Positions 26,949 to 36,003 of a stretch of DNA of 64,000 bases are shown piece after piece. A program made the position numbers and the translations under genes. The stretch comes from Leucobacter tardus (GTDB lineage Bacteria > Actinomycetota > Actinomycetes > Actinomycetales > Microbacteriaceae), in the NCBI RefSeq assembly GCF_017583045.1, contig NZ_JAGFBF010000004.1, forward strand, positions 248,001 to 312,000, in the 5' to 3' direction. The notes below the pieces were generated by a model. The model had not been told where the DNA came from. It was given only the letters and a program-made list of their open reading frames with translations, and did no database searches. Position 1 is the first letter of the stretch. Every line of letters starts with the position of its first letter.

Positions 26949-27440
26949 ATGCGCATTCACATCGCCACCGATCACGCAGGCCTCGAGTTCAGTCAGCAGC
27001 TGCAGCGTCACCTGAGTGACCAGGGTCACGAGGTGATCGACCACGGCCCTGCCGAATACGACGCGCTCGACGATTACCCGTCGTTCTGCATCAACGCGGC
27101 ACTCGCCGTCGCCCGCGATCAGCGCGACGGCGTCGAGGCGCTCGGTGTCGTGTTCGGGGGGTCGGGCAATGGCGAGCAGATGTCGGCCAACAAGGTCGCG
27201 GGTATCCGTGCTGCGCTGGTCTGGAGCGACGCGACGGCGGAACTCGCGCGAGAGCACAACGACGCGAACGTTATTTCGATCGGCGCGCGCCAGCACCCGG
27301 TGGCCGACGCGATCCGCTTCATCGACCGCTTCATCGCCACACCGTTCTCGGGCGACGAGCGCCACGTCCGCCGCATCGGTCAGATGGGCGAGTTCGAGCG
27401 CACGGGCACGATCACCGACCGTCACGTGGATCGTCCGTAA
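26949..27440 (+). CDS. rpiB: Ribose-5-phosphate isomerase B
   Basis: 163 residues. RpiB/LacAB fold with HIATDHAGLEF at the N-terminus and the phosphate/active-site loop VFGGSGNGEQMSANKVAGIRA; the actinobacterial enzymes use Glu in the place of the E. coli Cys, as seen here (GNGEQ). Interconverts ribose-5-P and ribulose-5-P in the pentose phosphate pathway. TAAACT eight bases before the ATG. Its stop overlaps the nei start by one base. Confidence 0.94.
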   Translation: MRIHIATDHAGLEFSQQLQRHLSDQGHEVIDHGPAEYDALDDYPSFCINAALAVARDQRDGVEALGVVFGGSGNGEQMSANKVAGIRAALVWSDATAELAREHNDANVISIGARQHPVADAIRFIDRFIATPFSGDERHVRRIGQMGEFERTGTITDRHVDRP

Positions 27441-28435
27441 TGCCGGAGGGCCACTCCGTTCACCGTATCGCGCGTCAGTTCGCGGTGAACTTCGTCGGCA
27501 CGTCTCCCGAGGTCACGAGTCCGCAGGGCCGGTTCGCCGAGGGCGCGGCACGTATCAGCGGTCGGGAGATGACCGACGCGCGCGCGGTCGGCAAGCAAAT
27601 GTTCCTCGAGTTCGACGGCACCGACTGGTTGCGGGTGCATCTCGGCATCTACGGGGCATGGGACTTCGCGGGCGAGGTGCGGATCGACCCGTCGATCCAG
27701 CTGCATGCCTCGAAGTTCGGGCGGGGTCGGCTCGGACAAACGGGAATGGCCGGTGTCGTCGCATCCGTCGATCGCGAGGGCGAGGATTCGGTCGCGTCGA
27801 TCGGTGCCCCGCGCCGGGCTCGGTTGAAGATGGCCGAGCATGATCGTGCCGGCGAGATCGCGGAGGCGTTTCCCCCGGATCCGGTCGGCCAGGTGCGCGT
27901 GCGCCTGCTGAACGATGACGTGTGCGCCGACCTGCGAGGCCCCACGGCCTGCGAGGTGCTCACCGCGACAGAGGTGGACACTGTCATCCAGAAGCTCGGT
28001 CCTGACCCCGCGAACGCGAACACCCCGGAGGAGCGTGCGCGGTTCGTCGAGCGTGCGGGCAAGAAGCGGACGCCCATCGGTCTCGTGCTCATGGATCAGT
28101 CGGTCGTCGCCGGCATCGGCAACGTGTACCGTGCCGAGATGCTCTTCCGCGCCGAACTCGATCCGCACACCCCGGCGAACACGCTCGACCGCACCGTGCT
28201 CGAGTCGCTCTGGGACGACTGGGCGCACCTGCTCGACATCGGGATCACGGTCGGCCAGATGATCACGATCGACGGTCTCGATGGCGAGGCCTACCAGCGG
28301 GCGCTCGCCGAACGCGACGAGCGCCACCGGGTGTACAAGCTCGAGGGCACCCCCTGCGCGCGCTGCGGCACGAACATCGTGCTCGAAGAGTTCGGGGCGC
28401 GGAAGCTCTACTGGTGCCCAGGCTGCCAGCACTGA
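27440..28435 (+). CDS. nei: Fpg/Nei-family DNA glycosylase (Nei1-like)
   Basis: 331 residues. N-terminal MPEGHSVHR supplies the catalytic Pro2 and Glu3; H2TH region around LMDQSVVAGIGNVYRAEML; C-terminal zinc finger CARCG...CPGC (four cysteines). The MPEGH start and the position after rpiB match M. tuberculosis nei1 (Rv2464c). Bifunctional glycosylase/AP lyase removing oxidised pyrimidines. Slightly longer than typical because of inserts in the N-terminal beta sandwich. Confidence 0.92.
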   Translation: MPEGHSVHRIARQFAVNFVGTSPEVTSPQGRFAEGAARISGREMTDARAVGKQMFLEFDGTDWLRVHLGIYGAWDFAGEVRIDPSIQLHASKFGRGRLGQTGMAGVVASVDREGEDSVASIGAPRRARLKMAEHDRAGEIAEAFPPDPVGQVRVRLLNDDVCADLRGPTACEVLTATEVDTVIQKLGPDPANANTPEERARFVERAGKKRTPIGLVLMDQSVVAGIGNVYRAEMLFRAELDPHTPANTLDRTVLESLWDDWAHLLDIGITVGQMITIDGLDGEAYQRALAERDERHRVYKLEGTPCARCGTNIVLEEFGARKLYWCPGCQH

Positions 28436-28508
28436 CGGCATCGGAACGATCCTGCCCCCGACGACCTGGACAGCAGAGAATGTCAGAGGTCGGTGGGACA
28501 CTACGCGC

Positions 28509-29048
28509 ATGACGCAGATCGTGTATCGCACCGCCACCACGCTGGACGGGTTCATCGCCGACCCCGCAGATTCGCTCGCGTGGTTGCTGCGTCAGCAGCA
28601 GTCGCGCGAGGGCGAGGCCAGGTTCGACGCGTTCATGGCTGAGGTGGGCGCGATCGTGATGGGAGCGACGACCTACGAGTGGGTGCTCGCGCACGACGAC
28701 GGCGCCTGGCCGTACACGCAGCCCGCCTGGGTGATGACGCACCGCGATCTCCCTGCGCGTCCCGGGGTGCACTTCGTCAGCGGCGGCGTGCGCGAGCTGC
28801 ATCCTGAGCTCGCAGCCGTTGCGGAGAGTCGGCAGATCTGGGTGGTCGGCGGAGGAGATCTCGCGGGGCAGTTCGCCGATGCCGGGCTTCTCGACGAGAT
28901 CGTGTCCTCGATCGCCCCCGTCACACTCGGCTCGGGGCGTCCGCTGCTGCCGCGTCGACTCGATCTCGAACTGGTCGAGGTGCTGCCGAACGGGTCCTTC
29001 ATCGATGCCCGCTACCGAGTCATCGGTCCGCTGGTCGAAGATCGGTGA
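28509..29048 (+). CDS. RibD C-terminal / dihydrofolate reductase-like protein
   Basis: 179 residues. Fold indicators: start TATTLDGFIADP, then IVMGATTYEWVL, and the cofactor loop IWVVGGGDLAGQF near residue 115, all typical of the RibD_C/DHFR-like superfamily. Lacks a deaminase domain, so it is not a full RibD. NADPH-linked reductase activity is probable; the substrate is unknown. Stands 73 bases after nei, ahead of the rplS promoter region. Confidence 0.85.
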   Translation: MTQIVYRTATTLDGFIADPADSLAWLLRQQQSREGEARFDAFMAEVGAIVMGATTYEWVLAHDDGAWPYTQPAWVMTHRDLPARPGVHFVSGGVRELHPELAAVAESRQIWVVGGGDLAGQFADAGLLDEIVSSIAPVTLGSGRPLLPRRLDLELVEVLPNGSFIDARYRVIGPLVEDR

Positions 29049-29075
29049 CGGCTTAGTAGGAGGGCCTCGCCCACG

Positions 29076-29086
29076 TATGGCATAAT
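29076..29086 (+). promoter_or_regulatory. Candidate promoter -10 of rplS
   Basis: TATGGCATAAT is one of the most AT-rich spots locally and offers an extended -10 (CATAAT at 29081-29086). It would give a leader of about 115 bases before the rplS ATG at 29211. The leader holds no gene; no strong hairpin was recognised by eye. Confidence 0.45.
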
Positions 29087-29210
29087 TGATCCTTGTGCCA
29101 CGGCGCGACGCTGCCGCGAGGGTTTCGCACGGTCCGTGAAAGCACGACTCATACTTCCTGAACACGATATCCGCGTTCCGACTTGCGGCGGGCGCAGAGA
29201 GAAGACGATC

Positions 29211-29558
29211 ATGCAGAAGCTCGACCACGTCGATGCCGCGTCGCTCAAGAGCGACATCCCCGATTTCCGCGCCGGTGACACCGTCAAGGTGCACGTGAAC
29301 ATCGTCGAGGGCAGCCGCTCCCGCGTGCAGGTGTTCCAGGGCGTCGTCATCGCGCGCCACGGCGAGGGCGTCCGCGAGACGTTCACCGTGCGCAAGATCA
29401 GCTTCCAGGTCGGTGTCGAGCGCAAGTTCCCCGTCCACTCGCCCGCGATCGACAAGATCGAGCTCGTCTCGCGCGGCGACGTGCGACGCGCGAAGCTGTA
29501 CTACCTGCGCGGTCTCACCGGCAAGAAGGCCAAGATCAAGGAGAAGCGCGAGGTCTGA
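29211..29558 (+). CDS. rplS: 50S ribosomal protein L19
   Basis: 115 residues, the full length for L19. Diagnostic segments [36 protein letters not shown] and [16 protein letters not shown]. It sits at the 30S/50S interface of the ribosome. The usual actinobacterial order rplS-lepB-rnhB follows, but the trmD/rimM genes that commonly precede rplS are absent here. Followed by a hairpin terminator at 29597-29631. Confidence 0.97.
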   Translation: MQKLDHVDAASLKSDIPDFRAGDTVKVHVNIVEGSRSRVQVFQGVVIARHGEGVRETFTVRKISFQVGVERKFPVHSPAIDKIELVSRGDVRRAKLYYLRGLTGKKAKIKEKREV

Positions 29559-29596
29559 TCCCCGCTTCGATAGTCTCGTTCCGAGTCTGTGACGCT

Positions 29597-29631
29597 TTCA
29601 GGCTCCCCCCGGTCCCGGGTGGGAGCCTGAA
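29597..29631 (+). terminator. Rho-independent-like terminator after rplS
   Basis: Stem TTCAGGCTCCC (29597-29607) with GGGAGCCTGAA (29621-29631), 11 bp, 13-base G/C-rich loop; starts 38 bases after the rplS stop. The trailing sequence GTGTCTGAG is only weakly T-rich. Confidence 0.7.
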
Positions 29632-29698
29632 GTGTCTGAGCCCCACTACCGTTCGATCTCTTGCTCCGGTCCGTGCCGCGAGCCGACAGGAGCCTTCC

Positions 29699-30394
29699 AT
29701 GAGTGCAGCACGATCCGAGAAGCGTCGCGGCGGAGTCCTCGGATTCCTGCGCGATCTCGTGGTCATCCTGCTGCTGGCGTTCCTCATCTCGTTCCTGCTG
29801 AAGACGTTCCTGGTGCGCAGCTTCTTCATTCCGTCGAGCTCGATGGAGGACACGCTGCAGGTCGACGATCGCATCCTGGTCAATCAGCTCGTGCCGGGGA
29901 TGATGGATGTGAAGCGCGGCGACATCGTGGTGTTCCAGGATCCGGGCGGATGGTTGAACGCGCCGCCCTCGGAGCCCCCCACCGGATTCGAGTGGGTGCT
30001 GCAGTCAGTCGGCCTGGCAGCCGATACGAGCCACGAGTACGTCGTGAAGCGCGTCATCGGCGTCGGTGGCGATCGGGTGGCCTGCTGCGATGCGAACGGC
30101 AAGATCACAGTCAACGGGGTGCCGATCGATGAACCGTACCTGAAGCTGCCCGAGGGGGCGCCGGCGTCCGAACTCGAGTTCGATGTGACGGTGCCCGAAG
30201 GGTCCGTGTGGGTAATGGGCGATAACCGGAACGCGAGCAAGGATTCGCGGTACAACCAGGATCAGCCGGGCGACGGATTCGTGCCCGAAGAGGAGATCGT
30301 GGGGCGCGCGTTCCTGCTCAACTGGCCGCTCAACCGGTTCGGTGTGCTGCACAACCCTGAGGAGACCTTCACCGGGGTCGAGAGTGCCGGCTGA
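29699..30394 (+). CDS. lepB: Signal peptidase I
   Basis: 231 residues. One N-terminal transmembrane anchor (VVILLLAFLISFLLKTFLV) and a large external domain. Catalytic Ser in IPSSSMEDTL, catalytic Lys in YVVKRVIGVGGD, and the conserved box MGDNRNASKDSR. Cleaves signal peptides of secreted proteins. A cysteine pair (ACCDANG) in the variable loop is unusual. ATG at 29699 is the residue before SAARSEKRR. Its 3' end overlaps rnhB. Confidence 0.95.
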   Translation: MSAARSEKRRGGVLGFLRDLVVILLLAFLISFLLKTFLVRSFFIPSSSMEDTLQVDDRILVNQLVPGMMDVKRGDIVVFQDPGGWLNAPPSEPPTGFEWVLQSVGLAADTSHEYVVKRVIGVGGDRVACCDANGKITVNGVPIDEPYLKLPEGAPASELEFDVTVPEGSVWVMGDNRNASKDSRYNQDQPGDGFVPEEEIVGRAFLLNWPLNRFGVLHNPEETFTGVESAG

Positions 30395-31061
30395 CGCGAG
30401 CCGCACTGCGCCGATCCCGAAGGACCCGACGCTCGACACCGAGCGGGAGTATTTCGCCGGCGGGGCCGTCTGCGTCATCGGTCTCGACGAAGTCGGGAGA
30501 GGGGCGATCGCGGGGCCGGTCGCGGTGGGCGCGCACGTGGTGTTCGGAGACGGTGCATCGTTTCCGGAGGGGCTGCGCGATTCCAAGCTGCTGAGTGAGA
30601 AGCGACGCGAGACGATCGCTCCGCTCGTCGATGCGTGGGGGACGGGCTCGGTGGGGTTCGCGAGCGCCGCGGAGATCGACGCGCAGGGCATTACCGCCAT
30701 GCTTGGCGAGGCCGCGCGCCGCGCCCTGCTGCGACTGCACGACATGGGTGTGCCGGTGGACCGCGCCCGTATCCTGCTCGACGGCGCGCACGATTGGTTG
30801 AGTCCGGTGCTCCGCTCGCCGCTCGCGGTGCAGACGAAGGTCGGTGCGGACCGTGCCTGCGCGAGCGTTGCCGCCGCGTCGGTGCGGGCGAAGGTGGCGA
30901 GGGATCGCCTGATGCGCGAGGTCGACGAGTTGCACCCGCAGTACGCCTGGGCGGCGAACAAGGGGTACGGCTCGCAGGCGCACTACGCCGGAATCGCCGC
31001 GCACGGGTTGACTGAGCTCCACCGCGCCACCTGGATTCGGGAGAGTAGGCTGGGACGGTGA
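30384..31061 (+). CDS. rnhB: Ribonuclease HII
   Basis: 225 residues. Metal-binding acids in [14 protein letters not shown] and in LLDGAHDWL, plus the substrate motif [12 protein letters not shown]. Degrades the RNA strand of RNA/DNA hybrids and removes misincorporated ribonucleotides. GTG at 30384, overlapping lepB by 11 bases; the N-terminal 25 residues are variable. The last bases contain the TAGGCT hexamer in front of murI. Confidence 0.94.
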   Translation: MPADASRTAPIPKDPTLDTEREYFAGGAVCVIGLDEVGRGAIAGPVAVGAHVVFGDGASFPEGLRDSKLLSEKRRETIAPLVDAWGTGSVGFASAAEIDAQGITAMLGEAARRALLRLHDMGVPVDRARILLDGAHDWLSPVLRSPLAVQTKVGADRACASVAAASVRAKVARDRLMREVDELHPQYAWAANKGYGSQAHYAGIAAHGLTELHRATWIRESRLGR

Positions 31062-31900
31062 GTTTCCGCGAACCTTCGCCCGACGCCCCGATCGGGGTGT
31101 TCGATTCAGGCGTCGGCGGGCTGACGGTCGCCCGTGCGATCCGCGACCAGCTGCCGAACGAGGCGATGATCTACGTCGGCGACAGCGCCCATACCCCGTA
31201 CGGGCCGCGCCCGATCGCCGAAGTGCGGCGGTTCGCCCTCGAGATCCTCGACGATCTGGTCGCGCAGGGCGTGAAGATGCTGGTCATAGCCTGCAATACG
31301 GCCTCCGCCGCCGTACTGCGGGATGCGTATGAGCGCTACGACGTTCCGGTCGTCGAGGTCATCGGGCCGACGGTCCGCAGCGCCGTGACGCTGACGCGGA
31401 ACGGCAGGATCGGGCTCATCGGCACGCAGGGGACGATCCAGTCCCGTGTGTACGATGACATGTTCACCATCAGGCCCGATATCTCCTTGACGACTCGGGC
31501 CTGCCCGCGCTTCGTCGATCTCGTCGAGCAGGGCCGAACGTCAGGGCCCGACGTGCTCGATATCGCTGAGGAGTATCTCGCACCCCTCGTCGACGACGGG
31601 ATCGACACGCTCGTGCTGGGGTGCACGCACTACCCGTTCTTGCGGGGTGCGATCCGGCAGGTCGTCGGGTCGGACGTCGCGCTGGTCTCGAGCGACATCG
31701 AGACCGCGAACCAGGTCTACCAGACATTGACGGAGCAGGATCTGCTGCGACCCGCGGACGCGGGCCCCGGTGCCGTGCGGTACGAGGCGACCGGGGACGA
31801 TACGGCGGAGTTCGTCGCACTCGCGCGTCGCCTGCTCGGGATCGGCATCGACGCCGTCGACCATGCGCCCACCGGCGCGATTCGAATTCCCGGGGCGTGA
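31058..31900 (+). CDS. murI: Glutamate racemase
   Basis: 280 residues. Cofactor-independent racemase giving D-Glu for peptidoglycan. Catalytic cysteines in [12 protein letters not shown] and [11 protein letters not shown]; aspartate in [15 protein letters not shown] at 31058 overlaps the rnhB stop as GTGA, and TAGGCT (31046-31051) lies six bases before it, so it could be both coupled and separately transcribed. Next genes rph and rdgB follow as in many actinobacteria. Confidence 0.95.
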   Translation: MSFREPSPDAPIGVFDSGVGGLTVARAIRDQLPNEAMIYVGDSAHTPYGPRPIAEVRRFALEILDDLVAQGVKMLVIACNTASAAVLRDAYERYDVPVVEVIGPTVRSAVTLTRNGRIGLIGTQGTIQSRVYDDMFTIRPDISLTTRACPRFVDLVEQGRTSGPDVLDIAEEYLAPLVDDGIDTLVLGCTHYPFLRGAIRQVVGSDVALVSSDIETANQVYQTLTEQDLLRPADAGPGAVRYEATGDDTAEFVALARRLLGIGIDAVDHAPTGAIRIPGA

Positions 31901-31944
31901 CTCCGGGCGACCACGATGCGCGCGACGCGCATGAGAGGAGCATC

Positions 31945-32703
31945 ATGACCGTGACGACACGAGCCGATGGACGCACTGCGGCCGACCTGCGACCGGTGAC
32001 CATCGAGCGGGGCTGGAGCGCGCAGGCCGAGGGGAGTGCCCTCATCTCCTTCGGGCAGACCCGGGTGCTCTGCACCGCATCGTTCACCCCTGGCGTCCCG
32101 CGCTGGTTGGCGGGCAAGGGCACGGGATGGGTGACGGCCGAGTACGCGATGCTGCCGCGCGCGACGAACGACCGCTCGCAGCGCGAGTCGGTGAAGGGCA
32201 AGATCGGCGGGCGCACCCACGAGATCTCGCGGCTGATCGGGCGCAGCCTGCGCGCCGTGATCGACACGAAGGCGCTGGGCGAGAACACGATCGTGATCGA
32301 TTGCGACGTGCTGCAGGCCGACGGCGGTACGCGTACGGCGGCGATCACCGGTGCGTACGTCGCACTCGCCGACGCCATCGACTGGGCGCGCGCACGCGGG
32401 CACATCGCGAAGAAGGCGCAGCCTCTGCGCGACAGCGTCGCGGCCGTCTCGGTCGGCATCGTCGGCGGCGTGCCGATGACGGACCTCGCCTACGTCGAGG
32501 ATTCTCGAGCCGGAACCGACATGAACGTCGTGATCGCGGGGTCGGGCGATTTCATCGAGGTCCAGGGGACCGCGGAGGGCGCGCCGTTCAGTCGCGATGA
32601 GCTGAACCGACTGCTCGATCTCGCGCTCGTCAGCGGCACGGAGCTCGCTGAGCTCCAGCGCACGGCGCTGTCGGACGCGCTCGAGCCGGGAGGCCTCGCG
32701 TGA
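31945..32703 (+). CDS. rph: Ribonuclease PH
   Basis: 252 residues. Phosphorolytic 3' exoribonuclease that trims tRNA 3' ends. Signatures: [45 protein letters not shown] and [23 protein letters not shown] at 31945 preceded by GAGAGGAG. Ends by overlapping the GTG of rdgB. Confidence 0.96.
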   Translation: MTVTTRADGRTAADLRPVTIERGWSAQAEGSALISFGQTRVLCTASFTPGVPRWLAGKGTGWVTAEYAMLPRATNDRSQRESVKGKIGGRTHEISRLIGRSLRAVIDTKALGENTIVIDCDVLQADGGTRTAAITGAYVALADAIDWARARGHIAKKAQPLRDSVAAVSVGIVGGVPMTDLAYVEDSRAGTDMNVVIAGSGDFIEVQGTAEGAPFSRDELNRLLDLALVSGTELAELQRTALSDALEPGGLA

Positions 32704-33302
32704 CGCAGCGCGTCGTCCTCGCGAGTCACAACGCGCACAAGCTCGAGGAGCTGCGGCGGATCGTCGGGCCGGCGCTGCCCGGAATCGAGCTCGTCGGGTA
32801 CGACGGCCCCGAGCCGGTGGAGAACGGTGTCACGTTCGCCGCGAACGCGCTCATCAAGGCGCAGGCCGCTGCGGAGCACACCGGCCTGCCGGCGATCGCC
32901 GACGACTCCGGCATCGCTGTCGACGTGCTCGGCGGGTGCCCCGGCATCTTCTCGGCGCGCTGGGGCGGTCCCGCGCGCAGCGACACGGCGAACGTCGATC
33001 TGCTGCTGTGGCAGCTCTCCGATCTCACCGACGAGCACCGGGCGGCGCAGTTCGTCTGCGCCGCGGCGCTGGTGTTGCCGGGGACCGCGGGTGCCGAGAC
33101 CAGCGTGCTCGGCGTCTGGCCGGGGTCGGTGCTGCGCGCACCCGCCGGAGCGGGAGGGTTCGGGTACGACCCGATCTTCCAGCCTGAGGGGGAGACGCGG
33201 TCGGCCGCCGAGTTGAGCCCCGCCGAGAAGGACGCCGTCTCGCACCGCACGCGCGCGTTCACCGCACTCGCGCCGGAGATCCTCGCCCGCGTCGCGTTCT
33301 AG
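32700..33302 (+). CDS. rdgB: RdgB/HAM1-family non-canonical purine NTP pyrophosphatase
   Basis: 200 residues. Hydrolyses dITP/XTP and similar to keep them out of nucleic acids. Signatures: [12 protein letters not shown], the catalytic region [23 protein letters not shown] and SHRTRAF near the end. GTG start overlaps the rph stop. Ends three bases before the convergent LysE-family gene. Confidence 0.95.
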   Translation: MTQRVVLASHNAHKLEELRRIVGPALPGIELVGYDGPEPVENGVTFAANALIKAQAAAEHTGLPAIADDSGIAVDVLGGCPGIFSARWGGPARSDTANVDLLLWQLSDLTDEHRAAQFVCAAALVLPGTAGAETSVLGVWPGSVLRAPAGAGGFGYDPIFQPEGETRSAAELSPAEKDAVSHRTRAFTALAPEILARVAF

Positions 33303-33305
33303 CGC

Positions 33306-33956
33306 TCAGCCGACGAGCGCGTGCACCACGAGTTCGCCGAGCACGATCGCTGCGACGAGGCAGAACACCGCGCCTGCGACGATGTCGAACCACGGCGCCG
33401 CTCGACGGAACCACCGACGGAACGGCCGCGATGAGCATGCGACCGCGACCGCGACGAACCACACGAGTCCGGTCCCGATCATCGCGGCGATCACGAATCC
33501 GCGGTCCGCGGCCGTCGCGTCAGCCGGCAAGAACTGGCTGAGCAGCGACGTGAAGAAGATCAGCGCCTTCGGGTTCGCGATGTTCGTCACGAAGCCGAGC
33601 GCGTATGGCCGCCGCGCGGGTGGCGCCGCGTCGTCGGGAGCGGAGGCGCGCAGTCCGCGCGATCCGCCCCTCATGCTCTGGATCCCGAGCCAGAGCAGCA
33701 CCGCGGCGCCGACGATCTGCAGCGCGGGCAGAATCCAGGGGAGCGCCCCGATCAGCGCCGAGATGCCGAGGACCGAGGTGACGATCCAAAGCGCGTTGCC
33801 GGTCATGATGCCGAGCGCCGCGAGGACGGCCGGACGACGGTGCCGAACCCCGAGCCTGAGCAGCAGGAAGACGTCGGGACCGGGGCTTGCGACGGCGACG
33901 ATCCACGCGATCATCAGGGGAGCCCAGGCGGCTGCGGTCATCTGGCTCTCGAGCAC
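33306..33956 (-). CDS. LysE/RhtB-family amino acid exporter
   Basis: 216 residues, six hydrophobic helices. Family motif ASPGPDVFLLLRLG in the first loop and VTNIANPKALIFFTSLLSQF in the centre. Probably exports an amino acid or derivative; substrate unknown. GTG at 33956 or the internal ATG at 33941 are both possible starts. Divergent from the metallo-beta-lactamase gene with 67 bases between. Confidence 0.88.
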   Translation of the reverse strand: MLESQMTAAAWAPLMIAWIVAVASPGPDVFLLLRLGVRHRRPAVLAALGIMTGNALWIVTSVLGISALIGALPWILPALQIVGAAVLLWLGIQSMRGGSRGLRASAPDDAAPPARRPYALGFVTNIANPKALIFFTSLLSQFLPADATAADRGFVIAAMIGTGLVWFVAVAVACSSRPFRRWFRRAAPWFDIVAGAVFCLVAAIVLGELVVHALVG

Positions 33957-34023
33957 CGCACCAGTCTGCCACTTTCATCGTCCCGTCATCGACCGTCGGA
34001 CACCGTGCGGGTAGGGTGAGGGC

Positions 34024-34680
34024 ATGGCTGCCGAACTGCTGCACGACCGCGATACGTTCACCGTCCGCCGCACGCATGTCTCAGACATGGACAACGCGGT
34101 GTATCTGATCACGGCGAAGGCATCGGGGGAGCAGATCCTCATCGATGCCGCCGATGATGTCGAAGAGCTGGAGTCGCTGCTCCGCGCGGGCGCCGAGGAC
34201 GCCGAGCAGCCCGCGTCGCTCCGGCTCATCGTCACCACGCACGCGCATTGGGATCACACCCGCGCGACCTCCGACCTCGCGGAGCGCACGGGGGCCGATG
34301 TCGCGATCGGCGACGCGGACGCCGAGCAGCTCGCCGAGGAGCGCGGTGTGACTGCGCAGCGGCTCTCGCACGGGGACCGCGTCGGCGTCGAGGGTGTTGC
34401 GCTCGAGGTGATCGCCCTCCGCGGTCACACGCCCGGCTCGATCGCGTTGGCGACACCCGACGAGTCCCCGGTGCTGCTCTTCACCGGCGACAGCCTGTTC
34501 CCGGGCGGGATCGGCAACACGTGGAAGGACCCGGCCCGGTTCGCACAGTTGCTCGGCGATGTGCGCACGCGGCTGTTCGACCGGTTCGACGACGCGATCG
34601 TGTACCCCGGCCATGGAGACGGCACCACCCTGGCAGCAGAGCGCCCCGCCCTCCCGGACTGGGAGCAGCGGGGCTGGTGA
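34024..34680 (+). CDS. Metallo-beta-lactamase-fold hydrolase
   Basis: 218 residues. Zinc motif THAHWDH, further ligands in LRGHTPGSIAL, FTGDSLFPGGIGNTW and YPGHGDGTTL. Resembles glyoxalase II-like hydrolases. Likely cytosolic. ATG at 34024 is six bases after TAGGGT (34012-34017) and lacks a ribosome binding site, suggesting a leaderless mRNA. Substrate unknown. Confidence 0.9.
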   Translation: MAAELLHDRDTFTVRRTHVSDMDNAVYLITAKASGEQILIDAADDVEELESLLRAGAEDAEQPASLRLIVTTHAHWDHTRATSDLAERTGADVAIGDADAEQLAEERGVTAQRLSHGDRVGVEGVALEVIALRGHTPGSIALATPDESPVLLFTGDSLFPGGIGNTWKDPARFAQLLGDVRTRLFDRFDDAIVYPGHGDGTTLAAERPALPDWEQRGW

Positions 34681-34703
34681 GCTCTGCGCGGGCGACGTCG
34701 CGG

Positions 34704-35027
34704 TCAGTCGATCTGCAGCTCGCCCATCTCGTCCCAGCCTGAGCCCTCGACCTTGCGCGACACGATGCGCGGGGTCTTGGTGATAAGGGGGCGCAGGGTG
34801 TCGATGCCGCGGGCGAAGTGGTCGGACCCGACGTGCGCGGCCGCGGCATCATCGTCGGCGAACGCCTCGACGAGCACGAACTCGTTCGGGTCTTCGACGC
34901 TGCGCGACCATTCGAACCAGAGGTTGCCCGGCTCGGCACGGGTCGCGGCGGTGAACTCGGCGTTCCGCTCGACGAAGGTCTCAGCGACTTCGGGCTTGGC
35001 CTGATACTTGACGACGATGAAATGCAT
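34704..35027 (-). CDS. Antibiotic biosynthesis monooxygenase (ABM) domain protein
   Basis: 107 residues, a single ferredoxin-like ABM fold. Segments FIVVKYQAKPEVAETFVERN, PGNLWFEWSRS and FVLVEAFADDDAAAAHVGSD (catalytic-type His region) are typical of YgiN-like quinol/small-molecule monooxygenases. Convergent with the metallo-hydrolase. It marks the right edge of the normal high-G+C region; a more AT-rich stretch follows. Confidence 0.87.
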   Translation of the reverse strand: MHFIVVKYQAKPEVAETFVERNAEFTAATRAEPGNLWFEWSRSVEDPNEFVLVEAFADDDAAAAHVGSDHFARGIDTLRPLITKTPRIVSRKVEGSGWDEMGELQID

Positions 35028-35125
35028 TTAGCTATAGTAACGCGGCCGGCCATCGTGGCGGCGGGTCGTTGACTGTCGGACGGTCCGAGTAGCATCCTAT
35101 TCGAACATTGTTTCGAGCAGGAGCC

Positions 35126-35377
35126 ATGATGCAAGAGAGTCGCCGAGCGCGAGAAGCCACCGCGCAGCGCAAACGAATGCCGTACGTGCAGATCGAGACC
35201 GACGTGTGGGCGGTCATGCGGAACTCACCAGATGTGCCGGCCGCGATGATCTACCGAATCTCCGACAGAATCCAGGTCGCGAAGTACCTCGTGATGACCT
35301 GGCACGCAGAGCCACACCGCCAGCGTATGATCGCCATGTGCGACTCGCTCGAGCATGTAAACGTCTCCTCGAGTTGA
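35126..35377 (+). CDS. Small hypothetical protein
   Basis: 83 residues, basic, no recognised domain. ATG at 35126 (another ATG follows directly) with AGGAG at good spacing. Segment MPYVQIETDVWAVMRNSP is the most structured-looking. Codon choice is less G/C-biased than in the housekeeping genes, like the next three genes. The 156 bases after it hold nothing recognisable. It could be a real island gene or a chance frame. Confidence 0.5.
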   Translation: MMQESRRAREATAQRKRMPYVQIETDVWAVMRNSPDVPAAMIYRISDRIQVAKYLVMTWHAEPHRQRMIAMCDSLEHVNVSSS

Positions 35378-35533
35378 GACATAAGCGGCATCAAGGCGTG
35401 GCGATCGAACCACCTTACCGCTGCATGAGCGGAGTACAAGCCGAACCTTCCAGCAAGGGGCAAGGGGACGTTTCATCGCTTCGGTGCGCAGTGGTCGACG
35501 TCCTTTAAGGGGAGCGCAGTCGGGGCGCTAGAG

Positions 35534-35902
35534 CTAACCGTCGCGCGCTTGAACTTGCTTCAATAGGCGTAACACTCGCTGCCCTTTGGGAGTTCTTGCG
35601 AATTGCACAGCGTCCTCCTCTGAAGTCAGCCACATCCCCTCCGGTGTGCCTGCCGACCAATCCAGGACCGCCTTCCAAATTGGGTTCAACTCGGGTGCTG
35701 AACCGTTCTCGAATTCAAAGATCAGAGAGCTCGAGGCAGTCAGCCAGATTGCGGTATGTCCCGAGGCGCAGGGGATACCCTCGCCCCAAGTGACGAGGAA
35801 TGGTTCGCGGCGTTGGAGTTTCGGTGTGATGGAGGCTTGAAGGTGTGCCAGAACGCGATCCTCAAACTTGTAAGGAACGCCGGCGAAGAAGAATGTGCCC
35901 AT
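35534..35902 (-). CDS. DUF7882-like protein, copy 1
   Basis: 122 residues, paralogous to the next gene: shared YxFEDRxLxH, KLxRxEPF, GxxAIW and NPxWxxVL patterns. The family is common in Microbacteriaceae, where members are often misnamed as ATP-dependent DNA ligase; no ligase motif is present. Start context TGAGGCATGGG is shared with copy 2. Length includes a 20-residue basic tail absent from copy 2. Function unknown. Confidence 0.75.
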   Translation of the reverse strand: MGTFFFAGVPYKFEDRVLAHLQASITPKLQRREPFLVTWGEGIPCASGHTAIWLTASSSLIFEFENGSAPELNPIWKAVLDWSAGTPEGMWLTSEEDAVQFARTPKGQRVLRLLKQVQARDG

Positions 35903-36003
35903 GCCTCATGGTCTTCTCTAAACCGCACTCGATCTACCCCGTTGTGTTTGGGGATTGAGACGCGACGGCGTCGGTCAGGTTCCGGGTGGACGCTGACTCC
36001 GTA

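Noticed and set aside
25166-26956. The pepN reading frame stays open for about 600 codons upstream of the chosen start.
   Set aside because: It is antisense to the aldo/keto reductase and nitroreductase genes, has no domain, and the GTG at 25165 has a strong ribosome binding site where homology begins.
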